A DNA stretch of 64,000 nt from Methylomonas methanica. GTDB lineage: Bacteria; Pseudomonadota; Gammaproteobacteria; Methylococcales; Methylomonadaceae. Position 1 is the stretch's first letter, and every line of letters starts with the position of its first letter. This document shows, piece after piece, positions 63,546 to 64,000 of the stretch. Position numbers and translations under genes: made by a program. Below the pieces are notes generated by a model. That model was given only the letters and a program-made list of their open reading frames with translations. It did no database searches and had not been told where the DNA came from. The stretch spans positions 1 through 64,000 of the forward strand of contig LUUF01000050.1 of assembly GCA_001644045.1 (NCBI GenBank), in the 5' to 3' direction.

Positions 63546-64000
63546 TTAAAAACTGTCCCAGCCGCTGGAGCGGCGACGCCAGCTGAGTTTAGGCAGAATA
63601 AAGCCCAGCAAGACGCCGAATAAGGCCAAGCCGCCGCCGTATAAAAACCAGTCCTGATTGCTGCTGTCGGTCAGCGCCTGATTTTCGCGCTTCAGTTGTT
63701 GTAGTTCGCGCTCGACGGCAATCACGCGTTCCTGCAATTGGTCGCGCTGTTGTTTGAGTTGGATAGCGTTCGCAGCGGTTTGTTGCAGTTCGCTGAGTTC
63801 GGTGCTGAGGCGGTCACGCTCCTTGCCGGCTTCTTGACCGGTGGCTTGCGCGGTTTTCAACAGTTTGTTTTCTTCTTGCAGTGCTTCCAGCTTTTTGGTG
63901 GCCGCTTCCAGTTGGGTGCGGGCGCTGGGTTCGCCGGTCAAGTAACGACTGAGAATGAAACCTTCCGCACCGTTATTGGTTTGGATATAGGTGTAGCCGT
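63546..64000 (-). CDS. SH3-domain protein, TIGR04211 type (partial, 5' end outside window)
   Basis: The gene enters from beyond position 64000 on the minus strand; the visible 151 residues include the end of a bacterial SH3 domain (GYTYIQTNNGAEGFILSRYL), then a long coiled coil (LEALQEENKLL, RDRLSTELSELQQT) and a C-terminal membrane helix (about 25 residues, YGGGLALFGVLLGFILPKL) with a basic tail RRRSS. This is the TIGR04211-type SH3 domain protein, an inner-membrane protein with the SH3 domain in the periplasm. In many relatives it lies close to cca. The start cannot be seen here. Confidence 0.85.
   Translation of the reverse strand, partial: GYTYIQTNNGAEGFILSRYLTGEPSARTQLEAATKKLEALQEENKLLKTAQATGQEAGKERDRLSTELSELQQTAANAIQLKQQRDQLQERVIAVERELQQLKRENQALTDSSNQDWFLYGGGLALFGVLLGFILPKLSWRRRSSGWDSF

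Overview
The window is chromosomal DNA of a Gammaproteobacterium. Gene content and order (an E. coli-like nnr-tsaE-ami-mutL-miaA ... hfq-hflX-hflK-hflC-hisZ-purA ... rpsF-rpsR-rplI series, a Vibrio/Pseudomonas-type flrBC-fliE...K flagellar block, PEP-CTERM/exosortase-type surface proteins and carboxynorspermidine decarboxylase) suggest an environmental lineage, most likely a methanotroph of the Methylococcales (Methylomonas-like). That placement is inference: no methane-oxidation gene lies in the window. Nearly all the DNA is coding. I found no rRNA, tRNA, insertion sequence, prophage or CRISPR array.

Layout. 1-4.1 kb: a PilZ protein, a SprA-like HExxH protein, queG, then three orphan genes (a small membrane lipoprotein and a tightly coupled two-gene cassette) among inverted repeats. 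4.3-11.3 kb: nnr, tsaE, amiB, mutL, miaA and a 5-formyl-THF cyclo-ligase, closely packed and partly overlapping. 11.3-15.7 kb: nspC, facing a minus-strand operon tatD-tcdA-unknown-methyltransferase-lipoprotein. 15.8-24 kb: ettA, hfq, hflX, hflK, hflC, hisZ, purA. 24-27 kb: sulfurtransferase, quinone oxidoreductase, argC. 27-31 kb: a PEP-CTERM surface protein and a large TPR protein of the PEP-CTERM system. 31-40.7 kb: sigma54 regulators flrB-flrC and the fliEFGHIJK operon. 40.8-43.9 kb: rpsF-rpsR-membrane protein-rplI and hldD. 44-46.3 kb: an overlapping FIST-sensor/PAS-GGDEF pair. 46.4-52.9 kb: ppsA, a second PEP-CTERM protein, waaA, argG. 53-64 kb: an unknown membrane protein, a small cytochrome c, cysG, a TusA-like protein, a HAD phosphatase, rppH, cpdA, a Nudix hydrolase, argA, a membrane AlbA_2-domain protein, an MreB-like half protein, ilvD, and a partial SH3-domain protein running off the end.

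How the genes work together. The core blocks serve tRNA modification and translation (queG, tsaE, miaA, tcdA, hfq, ettA, hflX, rpsF/R/rplI), membrane protein quality control (hflKC), envelope synthesis (amiB, waaA, hldD), arginine and branched-chain amino acid synthesis (argA, argC, argG, ilvD) and sulfur/siroheme metabolism (cysG, TusA-like, sseA). The accessory blocks concern surface life: flagellum, PEP-CTERM proteins, c-di-GMP signalling (PilZ, GGDEF) and possibly norspermidine. Sigma54-type GG-N10-GC promoter motifs precede flrB, fliE and both PEP-CTERM genes, suggesting that motility and exosortase-dependent surface proteins both depend on RpoN.

The most unusual items are the coupled cassette at 3256-4115, a degenerate stand-alone MreB-like N-terminal half at 60974-61465, the sigma54 elements before the PEP-CTERM genes, and terminator-like hairpins placed about 20 nt before hisZ and before the cytochrome c gene.
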